From Sphingobacteriaceae bacterium (lineage in GTDB: Bacteria; Bacteroidota; Bacteroidia; B-17B0; Aurantibacillaceae), in the NCBI GenBank assembly GCA_023251775.1, contig JAHEYC010000005.1:27869-77381 (forward strand): 49,513 nt of DNA, written 5' to 3'. A program made the position numbers and the translations under genes. Position 1 is the first letter of the stretch; every line of letters starts with the position of its first letter. A model generated the notes under the pieces. The model ran no database searches. It was not told where the DNA came from and worked only from the letters and a program-made list of their open reading frames with translations. Of this stretch, positions 33,478 through 41,706 are shown piece after piece.

Positions 33478-33526
33478 AATACTACAAATTGTAGCAATCA
33501 ATTGCTATAAAACGGGCATACCTTTG
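33478..33526 (+). promoter_or_regulatory. Upstream recA promoter with palindromic element
   Basis: The perfect palindrome ctacaa-a-ttgtag (33482-33494) lies in a 25-bp block shared with the transposase promoter. It is followed after 24 nt by TACCTTTG (33519-33526), a full TAnnTTTG match. By position it is a candidate damage-response operator. Confidence 0.65.
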
Positions 33527-33545
33527 TTTCATACAAAACCGAATA

Positions 33546-33638
33546 ATGTTTAAAAGTATGAAGTTAATGGTTAACAAAATAGAAAAGATAGGGGAAAGAG
33601 ATAAGGTACCTTTAGCTGTCTTCAGTTGTAAAAAATAA
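33546..33638 (+). CDS. Possible 30-codon leader ORF before recA
   Basis: ATG at 33546 opens 30 codons ending at TAA 33636-33638, 11 nt before recA, between the TACCTTTG box and the gene. The peptide is basic ([18 protein letters not shown]...). It may be chance or a leader peptide; there is no independent support. A second TACCTTTA box (33607-33614) lies inside it. Confidence 0.25.
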   Translation: MFKSMKLMVNKIEKIGERDKVPLAVFSCKK

Positions 33639-33649
33639 ATAAATATATC

Positions 33650-34720
33650 ATGGCAAGAAAAAACAACGGCGAAGATGTTATGGAAATGACAGATTCAAAA
33701 AAAACAACAGTGAACACAGAAAAGCTAAAAGCTTTACAACTTACATTAGATAAGTTGGAAAAAACTTACGGTAAAGGATCCATTATGCGAATGGGTGATA
33801 GCAGCATCGAACCTCTCGAGGCTATTTCAACCGGATCGTTAGGATTAGACATTGCATTAGGCATTGGCGGATTACCAAAAGGCCGCGTGGTCGAGATCTA
33901 CGGTCCCGAATCATCAGGTAAAACAACTTTGGCAATACATGCTATAGCCAGCGTTCAAAAAGCAGGTGGCATTGCAGCTATTATAGATGCAGAGCACGCT
34001 TTTGATCGCTTTTATGCAGAGAAATTAGGAGTAGATACGCAAAGTCTCTTGATCTCGCAACCCGATAATGGTGAGCAAGGTTTAGAAATTGCCGATAATT
34101 TAATTCGCAGTGGTGCGGTTGATCTTGTAGTAATAGATTCGGTTGCTGCGCTAACTCCTAAAGCCGAAATTGAAGGCGAAATGGGTGATAGTCGCATGGG
34201 ATTACAAGCGCGTTTAATGAGTCAGGCTTTACGTAAACTCACAGGAACAATCAGCAAAACAGGATGCTGCTGTATCTTCATCAATCAATTGCGCGAAAAG
34301 ATCGGTATTATGTTCGGTAATCCCGAAACAACAACCGGTGGTAATGCATTAAAATTCTACGCCTCTGTACGTTTGGATATCCGCAGGATAAGTCAATTAA
34401 AAGAAGGCGAAGTGGTAGCGGGCAATAGAGTAAGAGTAAAAGTTGTAAAAAATAAAGTTGCTCCGCCGTTCCGCATGGCCGAATTCGATATCATATTTGG
34501 AGAAGGCATTAGTAAAGTTGGCGAGATCATTGATATTGGTGTTGAAAAAGGCATCATTAAAAAGAGTGGCTCGTGGTTTGCTTACGACGATACAAAATTA
34601 GGACAAGGCCGCGATGCTGTAAAATCATTGTTCGCCGAAAATCCTGATCTTGCCGAAGAGATCGAAAATAAAATAAAAGCTGCATTAGCAGAAGCTGCTG
34701 CGGAGGCTGCGGCGAAATAG
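33650..34720 (+). CDS. recA: RecA recombinase
   Basis: The 356-residue protein has the Walker A GPESSGKT (85-92), the MAW-type segment, Walker [11 protein letters not shown], loop L1 ([14 protein letters not shown]), loop L2 ([25 protein letters not shown]) and the C-terminal domain with an acidic-alanine tail. It forms filaments on single-stranded DNA for recombination and SOS signalling. ATGs at 33680 and 33686 are alternative starts; the N-terminus before TDSKK is poorly conserved. Two promoter boxes lie upstream (33519-33526, 33607-33614), the first with a palindrome. Confidence 0.97.
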   Translation: MARKNNGEDVMEMTDSKKTTVNTEKLKALQLTLDKLEKTYGKGSIMRMGDSSIEPLEAISTGSLGLDIALGIGGLPKGRVVEIYGPESSGKTTLAIHAIASVQKAGGIAAIIDAEHAFDRFYAEKLGVDTQSLLISQPDNGEQGLEIADNLIRSGAVDLVVIDSVAALTPKAEIEGEMGDSRMGLQARLMSQALRKLTGTISKTGCCCIFINQLREKIGIMFGNPETTTGGNALKFYASVRLDIRRISQLKEGEVVAGNRVRVKVVKNKVAPPFRMAEFDIIFGEGISKVGEIIDIGVEKGIIKKSGSWFAYDDTKLGQGRDAVKSLFAENPDLAEEIENKIKAALAEAAAEAAAK

Positions 34721-34740
34721 AGAAGTTTTAGTTTGATTTG

Positions 34741-34779
34741 CTACTATGGGCAGTCTTGAAAAAGGCTGTCCATTTGTAG
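34741..34779 (+). terminator. Probable recA terminator hairpin
   Basis: Outer stem ctac (34741-34744)/gtag (34776-34779) and inner stem tgggcagtc/ggctgtcca (with G-U pairs) around a short loop. The T tract is weak, so termination is likely but not certain. Confidence 0.55.
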
Positions 34780-34837
34780 TGTAAAGAAAGATGATTGAGT
34801 TCGGTTATACGGTATTTAGCGGTAATAATAAACAGAC

Positions 34838-35611
34838 ATGAAACGAATAAAAATATTTATTGCTTCCGCAGGAAGTCTTGACGAAGAAAGAAAAAGCATC
34901 GAGACTTTTCTTAGTAGAAAAAATGATCATCTCGTTGACCAAAATATCTATATTGAGACAGTAATTTGGGAAAAATTATCTTCATCGTTCTCTGTCGAAA
35001 GAAAGCAGGAAGAATTTAATAAATCTTTGCTAGGTTGCGACTTTGTTATTTGCATTCTATTTGACAAAGTCGGACCTTTTACTTACGAAGAATTTCAAAA
35101 AGCATACAATGGCTTCGTTGAGCATGGAAGACCGAAAAAATTATATGTCTATTTTAAAGACCAAGCAATTAAACCTTCCGAGATAACAAAAGATTTCCAG
35201 ACGGTTTGGAAATTAAAAGATGAAATTAAGTCGTATGAACAGATTTATAAAACATATGACAACGTCGCTGACTTGTTATTGAGCATAGACGGTAATCTTA
35301 CCATAGACCTGAAAGACATTTTGCAAAAATCGACAAAAGAAGAACTGTTTGATCTTTTAAATAAAATTAATCCTGAAATATTATCTAGACTTAATAGCGG
35401 TGTGAACCAAACATGTGTGTTAATTAATCCTGGCAATTTACATGAATTAGAAAAGCTAAAAGACAAATTAGAAAAGGAAAAAATTCTAACCTTTTTTTCA
35501 AATGGCAACACAATAATCGGTGGCTCAAACAATCGAATTGGGAATTGCATTAACGACAAAATAGGAGGCATGCTTTTAGGTTATGAATTAGTAAAGCTGG
35601 AAAATTTTTAA
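34838..35611 (+). CDS. DUF4062-like (TIR-related) N-terminal domain protein, possible conflict effector
   Basis: The 257-residue protein starts with KIFIASAGSLDEERKSIE and continues with the pattern CDFVICILFDKVGPFTYEEFQKAY and RPKKLYVYFKD (about residues 4-110). This is the DUF4062-like alpha/beta domain seen in front of STAND NTPases and other bacterial conflict proteins. The rest (about 125-257) is helical, with a Gly/Asn-rich end, and unrecognised; no NTPase domain follows. It is preceded by a ~115-bp spacer after recA and followed 36 nt later by a HEPN-like gene. The domain call is moderate; the defence role is inference from domain and company. Confidence 0.6.
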   Translation: MKRIKIFIASAGSLDEERKSIETFLSRKNDHLVDQNIYIETVIWEKLSSSFSVERKQEEFNKSLLGCDFVICILFDKVGPFTYEEFQKAYNGFVEHGRPKKLYVYFKDQAIKPSEITKDFQTVWKLKDEIKSYEQIYKTYDNVADLLLSIDGNLTIDLKDILQKSTKEELFDLLNKINPEILSRLNSGVNQTCVLINPGNLHELEKLKDKLEKEKILTFFSNGNTIIGGSNNRIGNCINDKIGGMLLGYELVKLENF

Positions 35612-35647
35612 TTACTGCCGATACTGGCAAGAAAAGTAAGTTGTAAT

Positions 35648-36427
35648 ATGACAGATTCTGAAAAATTAAATATGCGCCTTAGAAGTTTTGTTCTTGAACA
35701 CTCGATCAGACAAGAACGGACTTCTGCTAACATCATTAAATCCCTTTTAAGAATAGTAAAAAACAAGACCAAAACGCTTGGAAATAAGACTAGTAGTCTT
35801 TCTTTTAAAAACAAAATCGACTTATTACACGATCTTGAAGAGATTGACGACGAAATGTATAAGCACTTGGTTAAATTTATGGAGATTAGAAATCAATTTG
35901 CTCATAACCATGAGTGCTCTTCTTTATTAAAATTGAAAGGGGCTAACTCAGAATTGACAAATCATTTGAAAAGTAAATTTCCTAACAAAGAAACTGACGA
36001 AGAGAAATCACTTTTTCTCAGTTATGTTGATTTATTTAAACTTTGTCATGGAAAATTGTTAATTATAGAACATGAATATAATGTAGGACTTGAACTTGAC
36101 TTTAACAAATATGTTAATAATGAAGTTTGCGAAAGAATGGATACTGTTCTAAATGACTCTATAAAGAATTGGAAAGAGTTTAGTGCAGAGATTGGCCCAT
36201 CTATATTTCCAATACCTGCACAAGAAGAAATTGACAATTTTATTATTTGTTTCAAAACCGCTCTGGCCAACCATAGAGTAAAGATTTTTGAGGAATTAAA
36301 TGATGATTATTCAAAAGTCTTTAAAAGAAAAGTCCCTTTGTCGGAACTGAAAAATTTCCGAAAGCCTAAAACGGCCCTGGATCTCGCAAAAATTAAAAAA
36401 CCAAATAAAAAGGACGAGAATCTATAA
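35648..36427 (+). CDS. HEPN-fold protein, mannitol-repressor (MltR)-like
   Basis: The 259-residue all-helical protein matches MltR-like HEPN proteins in SLSFKNKIDLLHDLEEIDDEMYKHLVKFMEIRNQFAHN (about residues 55-95). The RNQFAH segment is an RX4H motif, the catalytic signature of HEPN ribonucleases, preceded by the polar N typical of active members. The C-terminal half (about 100-259) is helical and unrecognised, ending in a basic tail. It lies between a DUF4062-like gene and a trypco2-like gene, all co-directional. It could be an RNase effector or, like MltR, an inactive scaffold. Confidence 0.6.
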   Translation: MTDSEKLNMRLRSFVLEHSIRQERTSANIIKSLLRIVKNKTKTLGNKTSSLSFKNKIDLLHDLEEIDDEMYKHLVKFMEIRNQFAHNHECSSLLKLKGANSELTNHLKSKFPNKETDEEKSLFLSYVDLFKLCHGKLLIIEHEYNVGLELDFNKYVNNEVCERMDTVLNDSIKNWKEFSAEIGPSIFPIPAQEEIDNFIICFKTALANHRVKIFEELNDDYSKVFKRKVPLSELKNFRKPKTALDLAKIKKPNKKDENL

Positions 36428-36472
36428 TTACAAGTATCAAAAAGTTTGCCACTATAATTTAAAACAACAATT

Positions 36473-36832
36473 ATGAAACTAGATGATTTTATTTCTGAAT
36501 CCATTAAACAAATAATTGATGGAATTGAAATTGCAACAGTTCATGCCGAAACCAAAGGAGCAAAGATCTCAGGTAAGAATTTGGGCTTTATTGGTGCAAA
36601 AAATGGGGCTGGGATTGTATTCTATAACAGAGGAACTGAGGAAATAGTTGAAAGAATAGACTTTGATATTGCTGTAACCATTAAAGAGGGTGATAAAAGC
36701 AAAGGCGGTATTGGGCTTCATGTAGGTGGTATTGGCATTGGTGCACAAGGGCAAATCGAAAATGAAAACAGCTCAGTAAGCAGAATTAAATTTTCTGTAC
36801 CATTTTATCTTCCTGAAAAAGCAAAAACTTAA
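36473..36832 (+). CDS. Trypco2-family (trypsin-co-occurring domain 2-like) protein
   Basis: The 119-residue protein runs MKLDDFISESIKQIIDGIEIA, then IDFDIAVTI, a glycine-rich GGIGLHVGGIGIGAQG and a final strand SSVSRIKFSVPFYLP. This is the layout of trypsin-co-occurring domain 2, a small domain found with trypsin-like proteases and NTPases in bacterial conflict systems. No protease is adjacent here. It stands 45 nt after the HEPN-like gene. The glycine-rich segment is an odd feature but is shared with Bacteroidota members as I recall them. Confidence 0.6.
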   Translation: MKLDDFISESIKQIIDGIEIATVHAETKGAKISGKNLGFIGAKNGAGIVFYNRGTEEIVERIDFDIAVTIKEGDKSKGGIGLHVGGIGIGAQGQIENENSSVSRIKFSVPFYLPEKAKT

Positions 36833-36833
36833 T

Positions 36834-36878
36834 CCTAAAAAAACAGCAGCCCTCCCTTCGGAGGGCTGCTTCATTACC
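36834..36878 (-). terminator. Terminator-like hairpin, upstream copy of a 45-bp direct repeat
   Basis: 11-bp stem agcagccctcc/ggagggctgct (36845-36855, 36860-36870) with an A tract on its left, so it reads as a minus-strand terminator, although no minus-strand gene precedes it. It matches 37674-37718 at 43 of 45 bases. Confidence 0.7.
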
Positions 36879-36986
36879 TTTCTCAACACTCAAACATTCA
36901 TCTAATTATTTGGCCGATGTCAGACATGGCGACGCAATAAAATCATGACATATTCGTTAATGTTGTAAACTAATTCTAAACTATGC

Positions 36987-37634
36987 ATGCTGACAAAAAA
37001 TAAATTACCCCTATTAATTGCATTAATAATTTGTTTGGAAGGCCTGATCTATCTGTGGGCATTTTGGACGTCGACTTTAGATCCCGGTAATTTTTTCGCT
37101 ATAGAATCAGAATTTATTTTCGACAAATGTGCTCGTAATTCTGGCAGAGTAGCTTCAGCACTTGATCTGATCATCTTATTAATGATAGGTTACTTTGGCC
37201 TTAAACAAATTTATCTTGACGATAAGAAAAAAGACAAATTTCGGATTTTAATATCATTATTTGCGGTCAATCATGTGGTTCACTTTTTCTTTGTTTTTCA
37301 GACTTTTAAGCATCATACAATGGCACTCAATATATCCGATAATAAACATGGTTTCATTACTTTTATTTGCATTCAACTAATTCCAATAATTCTTTGGACA
37401 TTTAAAAATTTAAATAAGGCACTCTATATTTCCATCATCCTACATTTATTCAATGTCAGTTACTTTATTATGGAGACATTTTATAACAAAATAAAACCCG
37501 GCAAACCCGCATATCATAATCAATTTGGAATAGCCGTGACAACTGCTGCTTGTATTTATATTCTCTACAGAGTTTTTCGCGAATACAAATTAAATTCGAC
37601 TGTTAGCGGGCATCGCAACAACGACACAGCGTGA
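36987..37634 (+). CDS. Multi-spanning membrane protein of unknown function
   Basis: The 215-residue protein has about six hydrophobic segments (for example LLIALIICLEGLIYLWAF, ALDLIILLMIGYFGL, LISLFAVNHVVHFFFVF) with polar loops and several histidines. No family is recognised. Its C-terminal ~14 residues (STVSGHRNNDTA) are encoded within a palindromic element (37601-37662), which suggests that the 3' end was altered by that element. The gene is bracketed by two copies of a terminator-like 45-bp repeat 840 bp apart, so the whole segment may have been inserted or duplicated. Confidence 0.65.
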   Translation: MLTKNKLPLLIALIICLEGLIYLWAFWTSTLDPGNFFAIESEFIFDKCARNSGRVASALDLIILLMIGYFGLKQIYLDDKKKDKFRILISLFAVNHVVHFFFVFQTFKHHTMALNISDNKHGFITFICIQLIPIILWTFKNLNKALYISIILHLFNVSYFIMETFYNKIKPGKPAYHNQFGIAVTTAACIYILYRVFREYKLNSTVSGHRNNDTA

Positions 37635-37662
37635 ACTGTGCGCCGATATCTCACCACTAACA
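37601..37662. repeat. Imperfect palindromic element at the end of the membrane-protein gene
   Basis: tgttagcgg (37601-37609) pairs with ccactaaca (37654-37662), one mismatch. Inside is the hairpin cacag-cgtgaa-ctgtg (37625-37640). The element contains the stop codon of the membrane-protein gene. Confidence 0.6.
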
Positions 37663-37673
37663 ACCGGCAATTG

Positions 37674-37718
37674 CCTAAAAAAACAACAGCCCTCCTTTCG
37701 GAGGGCTGCTTCATTACC
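37674..37718 (-). terminator. Terminator of the carbonic anhydrase operon, second copy of the 45-bp repeat
   Basis: Stem cagccctcc/ggagggctg (37687-37695, 37700-37708) followed on the minus strand by a T tract (complement of 37677-37683), 17 nt downstream of the carbonic anhydrase stop. Confidence 0.85.
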
Positions 37719-37735
37719 ATACTCGACAACACCTA

Positions 37736-38371
37736 TTATATCTCGTAATGGTAAATGTTTTCTATATCGCCTTTTTCATCGTAAAGGGTATTGAGTTCTT
37801 TTATCAGTCCGCTGGTCATACCGTATACCCAACCGTGGATCTCTAATTTTTTTCCGCTTTGCCAGGCGTTTTGAACAATGCGTGTTTTTGCAAGATTCTT
37901 TGCTTGGTCTATCACATTTAATTCGGTGAGGCGGTCGGTGCGTTTTTCAAGATCGGTGATCTCATCTAATTCTTTTTTGTGTTCGTGGTATACGTCTTTA
38001 ATGTTCCTCAGCCAATTATCTACCAATCCAAAACTCGAATTGCTCATGGCAGCGCGCACGCCTCCGCATCCGTAATGTCCGCACACAATAATTTGCTTAA
38101 CGCCCAAAACATTTACGGCATACTCGAGCACGCTCATTAAATTCATATCGGTATGTATCACCAAATTGGCAATATTGCGATGCACAAATATCTCACCGCT
38201 TTCTGTTCCGGTAATTTCATTAGCCGGTACTCTGCTATCGCTGCAACCTACCCAAAGGTATTCGGGCGTTTGGCCCAAAGATAATTTTTTGAAATACTCC
38301 GGATCATCAAATTGTTTTGATAATGCAAACAAACGATTGCCTTCTATTAAACGTTTATAACTTTTTTCCAT
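37736..38371 (-). CDS. can: Beta-carbonic anhydrase
   Basis: The 211-residue enzyme has the zinc ligands Cys43, His99 and Cys102 and the Asp45-Arg47 dyad (GCSDSRVPANEI; CGHYGCGGVRA). It interconverts CO2 and bicarbonate in the cytoplasm. It is cotranscribed with the upstream SulP transporter gene (10-nt gap), and the pair plausibly supplies bicarbonate. The sequence length is typical for clade B-type enzymes. A strong terminator follows. Confidence 0.95.
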   Translation of the reverse strand: MEKSYKRLIEGNRLFALSKQFDDPEYFKKLSLGQTPEYLWVGCSDSRVPANEITGTESGEIFVHRNIANLVIHTDMNLMSVLEYAVNVLGVKQIIVCGHYGCGGVRAAMSNSSFGLVDNWLRNIKDVYHEHKKELDEITDLEKRTDRLTELNVIDQAKNLAKTRIVQNAWQSGKKLEIHGWVYGMTSGLIKELNTLYDEKGDIENIYHYEI

Positions 38372-38381
38372 ATTAATTTAT

Positions 38382-39911
38382 TTATTTTTTATCAAACTTT
38401 GCAAATTGAACTTCTATTTTTTTATCGGGTGCACCGTCGGCAAAATCATAGATCACCTCTAATGCATCTTTATCACTTATCTTATTTACCGAACCATCTA
38501 CTATTACCACACTCCCCTGCTCTACCTTCGAAAAAAAGTTGACCAAAAATCCCTTATTAAAAAATGTCAAATGCTGAGGCAATTTTAAAACGTAATGCAT
38601 TTTCCCCTCTATCTCCATTTTTGCTACATCAAACGTTGCGCGTATGTTGGAACGTATAATAAAGAAAATTCCAACGATCAAACCGGCCGAGATCCCTTTT
38701 AAAAGATCGGTCACCAACATTCCCACAACGGTAATAACAAAAGGTAAAATATGTTCTATTCCTTTTTTATACTGTTCTCTAAATCTTGCAGGACGCGCCA
38801 ATTTAAATCCTGTAACAATTAAAATTGCTGCTAACGACGCATTAGGAATTAACATTAAAATTTTCGGAATAAATAAAATGGTACAAAACAATAAAAGTGC
38901 ATGAATGATGGTAGCTGCTTTTGTTTTTGCACCTGCATTAATGTTTGCCGAACTTCGCACAATTACTGCTGTAATAGGCAATGCACCAATAAAGCCTGCA
39001 ATGGTATTTCCAATGCCTTGCGCCAATAATTCTTTATTCGCATTCGAAATCCGTTTTTGAGGATCAAGTCGGTCGGTGGCTTCAATGCTTAGTAAAGTTT
39101 CCAAACTTGCTACCAAGGCAATAGTGAGCGCTGCGATCCAAAATTTAGTGGTGTCAACCAATCCAAAATCGGGACTAACAATTGCCAACGAAAGATCAGA
39201 GAAATTTTTTATAACGGGCAACTGAACAAAATGTTCGGGTGCAATGTTATAAAATACATCGGTTGAATTAAGCGATGAACCAATAAGGATCCCAAAAACA
39301 ACTACGAGTAATGGTCCGGGCAAAAACGATAAGATCTTATCTTCCTTATAAAATCTCATTTCACTTATCCCTAATACTACCAAAGAAGTTAAACCAATAA
39401 TAACTGCACCGGGTGTAACTTGATCGAACATATAAATAAGATCACTAAATGAATTATGTCCGTTTGCTCTTTCGAGGAACATATCACTTTCGGGATCGGC
39501 ATCGTATCCAAATAAATGAGGGATCTGATTAATGATCAAAATTATTCCAATTCCGGCCAACATTCCTTTGATCACCGCATAGGGAAAATAATTTCCCAAA
39601 TTCCCGGCCTTTAAAAATCCGAATATCATTTGCAATATTCCGGCAATAACAACGCATGCCAAAAAACTTTCGAATGAACCTAATGTGGCAACGGTACTAA
39701 TTACAATAGCGGTTAGTCCGGCTGCCGGTCCGCTTACACTCAATACCGAGCCGCTAAATATGGCTACAATAATACCTCCAATTATTCCTGCTAAAATTCC
39801 CGAAAAAAGCGGGACATCACAGGCCAGCGAAATACCCAAGCATAAGGGCAACGCTACCAAGAAAACTACTATTCCGGCTTTTATATCGCCGTATAAATTA
39901 TTTTTATTCAT
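38382..39911 (-). CDS. SulP-family anion (probable bicarbonate) transporter
   Basis: The 509-residue protein begins with the SulP signature DIKAGIVVFLVALPLCLGISLA and SVSGPAAGLTAIV, then about ten to twelve membrane spans (to about residue 420), and ends in a short STAS-like domain (about 440-509; VVIVDGSVNKISDKDALEVIYDF). The SulP family carries sulfate, bicarbonate or other anions. The direct coupling with carbonic anhydrase points to bicarbonate, as in BicA-type proteins; the exchange ion is probably sodium. Function is inferred from the neighbour, the family from the sequence. Confidence 0.9.
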   Translation of the reverse strand: MNKNNLYGDIKAGIVVFLVALPLCLGISLACDVPLFSGILAGIIGGIIVAIFSGSVLSVSGPAAGLTAIVISTVATLGSFESFLACVVIAGILQMIFGFLKAGNLGNYFPYAVIKGMLAGIGIILIINQIPHLFGYDADPESDMFLERANGHNSFSDLIYMFDQVTPGAVIIGLTSLVVLGISEMRFYKEDKILSFLPGPLLVVVFGILIGSSLNSTDVFYNIAPEHFVQLPVIKNFSDLSLAIVSPDFGLVDTTKFWIAALTIALVASLETLLSIEATDRLDPQKRISNANKELLAQGIGNTIAGFIGALPITAVIVRSSANINAGAKTKAATIIHALLLFCTILFIPKILMLIPNASLAAILIVTGFKLARPARFREQYKKGIEHILPFVITVVGMLVTDLLKGISAGLIVGIFFIIRSNIRATFDVAKMEIEGKMHYVLKLPQHLTFFNKGFLVNFFSKVEQGSVVIVDGSVNKISDKDALEVIYDFADGAPDKKIEVQFAKFDKK

Positions 39912-39956
39912 AAAACTAAGATTAATTAAACAATTAAAAAATTGCGTTAAAAAATC

Positions 39957-40256
39957 TTAAGCTTCGGGAGGTTGTATAAGTGTATTTGTATTAAATAGTG
40001 GAAGAGGATCCACAGTTTGAGAAAAATAATTTTTCTCTATTAATATATGATATGAAGATATCTGTTCAAAAACAGTAATGAATGCTTCAGAGTCGCAACC
40101 ATCTTCCTTTTCTGTTTCATCTTCTTCTTCGGCCATATTGCCAAGTAATTCGGTTATTTGCTGGGCTTTAAGTTTACTAAGCATGCAAATTGGTCCCGAA
40201 AAACTGAAGATCAGAAATCCTAAAAGAAAAAATATGACGCCATAGCGTTTTAACAT
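39957..40256 (-). CDS. Small membrane-anchored protein of unknown function
   Basis: The 99-residue protein has an N-terminal hydrophobic segment (about residues 4-25, MLKRYGVIFFLLGFLIFSF) and a short acidic stretch (EEEDETEKEDGCD). The rest is unremarkable and ends in IQPPEA. No family is recognised. I use the ATG at 40256 (minus strand); the longer TTG frame from 40292 prefixes unrelated residues and a TAACTTGG box that would be its promoter. It lies between rsmE and the SulP gene in the same direction. Confidence 0.6.
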   Translation of the reverse strand: MLKRYGVIFFLLGFLIFSFSGPICMLSKLKAQQITELLGNMAEEEDETEKEDGCDSEAFITVFEQISSYHILIEKNYFSQTVDPLPLFNTNTLIQPPEA

Positions 40257-40310
40257 CAGTACCAAGTTACGAATTTTTAAAAATTCCTGCAAATTTTTGT
40301 TTTAAAAACC

Positions 40311-41003
40311 CTATGTTAATAAGGCTAGAGCCTGCACTACGTAAAGGCCAGCGGTTTCGGTGCGTAAGCGTGTATTACCCAAACTAAGTGCTTTAAAACC
40401 GTTATTTTTTGCTAATTCTATCTCTTCGTTGTTAAAATCTCCTTCGGGACCGATCATTACAAAAACAGACTTATTCTTGAATTCAATTTCTTTTAAATGC
40501 TCTTTGTCTTCTTCTTCGCAATGCGCGATCAGTTTTATTTCGGAGGTGTTTTTTACAATAGTTTTAAGTTCTGTTAACTCATTTACTTTTGGAATAAACG
40601 CCTGCTTACTTTGTTTTACGGCACTCTCTACAATTTTTTGAATGCGATCGATCTTTATATTCACGCGCTCGCTGTTCTTACATTTTATAAATGATAATTC
40701 ATCCACGCCAATTTCTACGGCTTTTTCTATCATCCACTCTATTCTATCCAGTTGCTTGGTTGGCGCAATGGCCAAATGCAAATAATAATTTCGTTTTTGT
40801 TGGTATATCGGTCCTTCATTAATTTGAGCGGTACATTGTTTTTCGTTTGCAGTTACAAGCACACCTTTATAAGAAGCACCTTTACCATCGATCATAAAAA
40901 TTTCATCGCCGGCTTTATGACGCAATACTTTATAGCAATGCCAGCTCTCTTCGGCGGTTAAATTTGCGGTATGGCCTTTTATGTTCGCTATAAAAACATT
41001 CAT
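40311..41003 (-). CDS. rsmE: 16S rRNA (uracil(1498)-N3)-methyltransferase
   Basis: The 230-residue SPOUT-type methyltransferase has an N-terminal PUA-like domain (LTAEESWHCYKVLRHKAGDEI) and the catalytic knot with MIGPEGDFNNEE and LSLGNTRLRTETAGL. RsmE methylates U1498 in the decoding region of 16S rRNA using SAM. The start is 26 nt from the divergent acpH start. A palindromic TAAATTTA box lies 4 nt before the ATG. It may be read on into the downstream small protein and SulP genes. Confidence 0.94.
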   Translation of the reverse strand: MNVFIANIKGHTANLTAEESWHCYKVLRHKAGDEIFMIDGKGASYKGVLVTANEKQCTAQINEGPIYQQKRNYYLHLAIAPTKQLDRIEWMIEKAVEIGVDELSFIKCKNSERVNIKIDRIQKIVESAVKQSKQAFIPKVNELTELKTIVKNTSEIKLIAHCEEEDKEHLKEIEFKNKSVFVMIGPEGDFNNEEIELAKNNGFKALSLGNTRLRTETAGLYVVQALALLT

Positions 41004-41007
41004 CGCA

Positions 41008-41025
41008 TAAATTTAAGTAAATTTA
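41008..41025. promoter_or_regulatory. Back-to-back divergent -7 boxes for rsmE and acpH
   Basis: Two copies of the self-complementary TAAATTTA (41008-41015 and 41018-41025) are separated by 2 nt. Each lies exactly 4 nt from one of the divergent start codons (minus-strand ATG at 41003, plus-strand GTG at 41030). Confidence 0.55.
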
Positions 41026-41029
41026 CGTA

Positions 41030-41599
41030 GTGAACTATCTTGCCCACGCATATTTATCAAACAACGATGAAGGTTTATTGTTAGGTAATTTTATTGCCGA
41101 TCATATACGTGGTAATCATTTTGAGCATTTAAGCGAAGATGTGCAAAAAGGCATTTACCTTCATCGTAAGATCGATCAATTTACCGACGAACATCCGGCC
41201 TTTAAACAAAGTAAACGTTTGTTCTACGATGGTTACGAAAAATACAGCGGTGTATTGGTAGATATTTATTTTGATCATTTATTGGCGAAAGATTTTACAA
41301 GGTATTCCAAAAAAGATCTTCCTGATTTTGCCTCACATGTATATGGCGTTTACCAAAAGAACAAACATCTATTACCCGAGCATAGTGGATTATTTTTATC
41401 CTATGTTTTGGCAAACAATGTCTATAATGCCTATTCAAAGATAGAGGGCATCGAAAAAGTGCTTTTCCATTTATCGCATCGCATCAATCATGGCATCATG
41501 CTTGATGGATCGGTTCCATTATTTTTAAAGAACGAAAGCCAATTAAAACAAAATTTTGAGGTATTGATGGCCGACGCCATTAAAACTTTCTTAAAGTAA
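41030..41599 (+). CDS. acpH: Acyl carrier protein phosphodiesterase (DUF479/AcpH)
   Basis: The 189-residue helical protein begins MNYLAHAYLSNNDEGLLLGNFIADHIRG, with HRKIDQFTDEHPAF and VDIYFDHLLAKDF later. These are the metal-binding and catalytic segments of AcpH. It removes the phosphopantetheine group from holo-ACP. The start codon is GTG. Together with rsmE it shares a very short divergent promoter. Although called an ACP phosphodiesterase, the biological need in Bacteroidota is unclear. Confidence 0.9.
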   Translation: MNYLAHAYLSNNDEGLLLGNFIADHIRGNHFEHLSEDVQKGIYLHRKIDQFTDEHPAFKQSKRLFYDGYEKYSGVLVDIYFDHLLAKDFTRYSKKDLPDFASHVYGVYQKNKHLLPEHSGLFLSYVLANNVYNAYSKIEGIEKVLFHLSHRINHGIMLDGSVPLFLKNESQLKQNFEVLMADAIKTFLK

Positions 41600-41687
41600 A
41601 TTACCTGCTTAATTCCGTTAAACCCGCTCCTATCAATTGGCGAAGCTTACTCGCTCATTCATGACTAGGAAAATGGAAGAAAATCCG

Positions 41688-41695
41688 TACATTTA
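41688..41695 (+). promoter_or_regulatory. Predicted -7 box of the TPR-SpoIIE gene
   Basis: TACATTTA, 11 nt before the TTG start at 41707. Confidence 0.45.
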
Positions 41696-41706
41696 GTTCT
41701 CGAAAA

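Noticed and set aside
37601-37662. attC-like integron site at the end of the membrane-protein gene
   Set aside because: It has GTTAG and CTAAC ends, but in the order GTT...AAC; attC sites run from RYYYAAC to GTTRRRY, and no second site or integrase is present.
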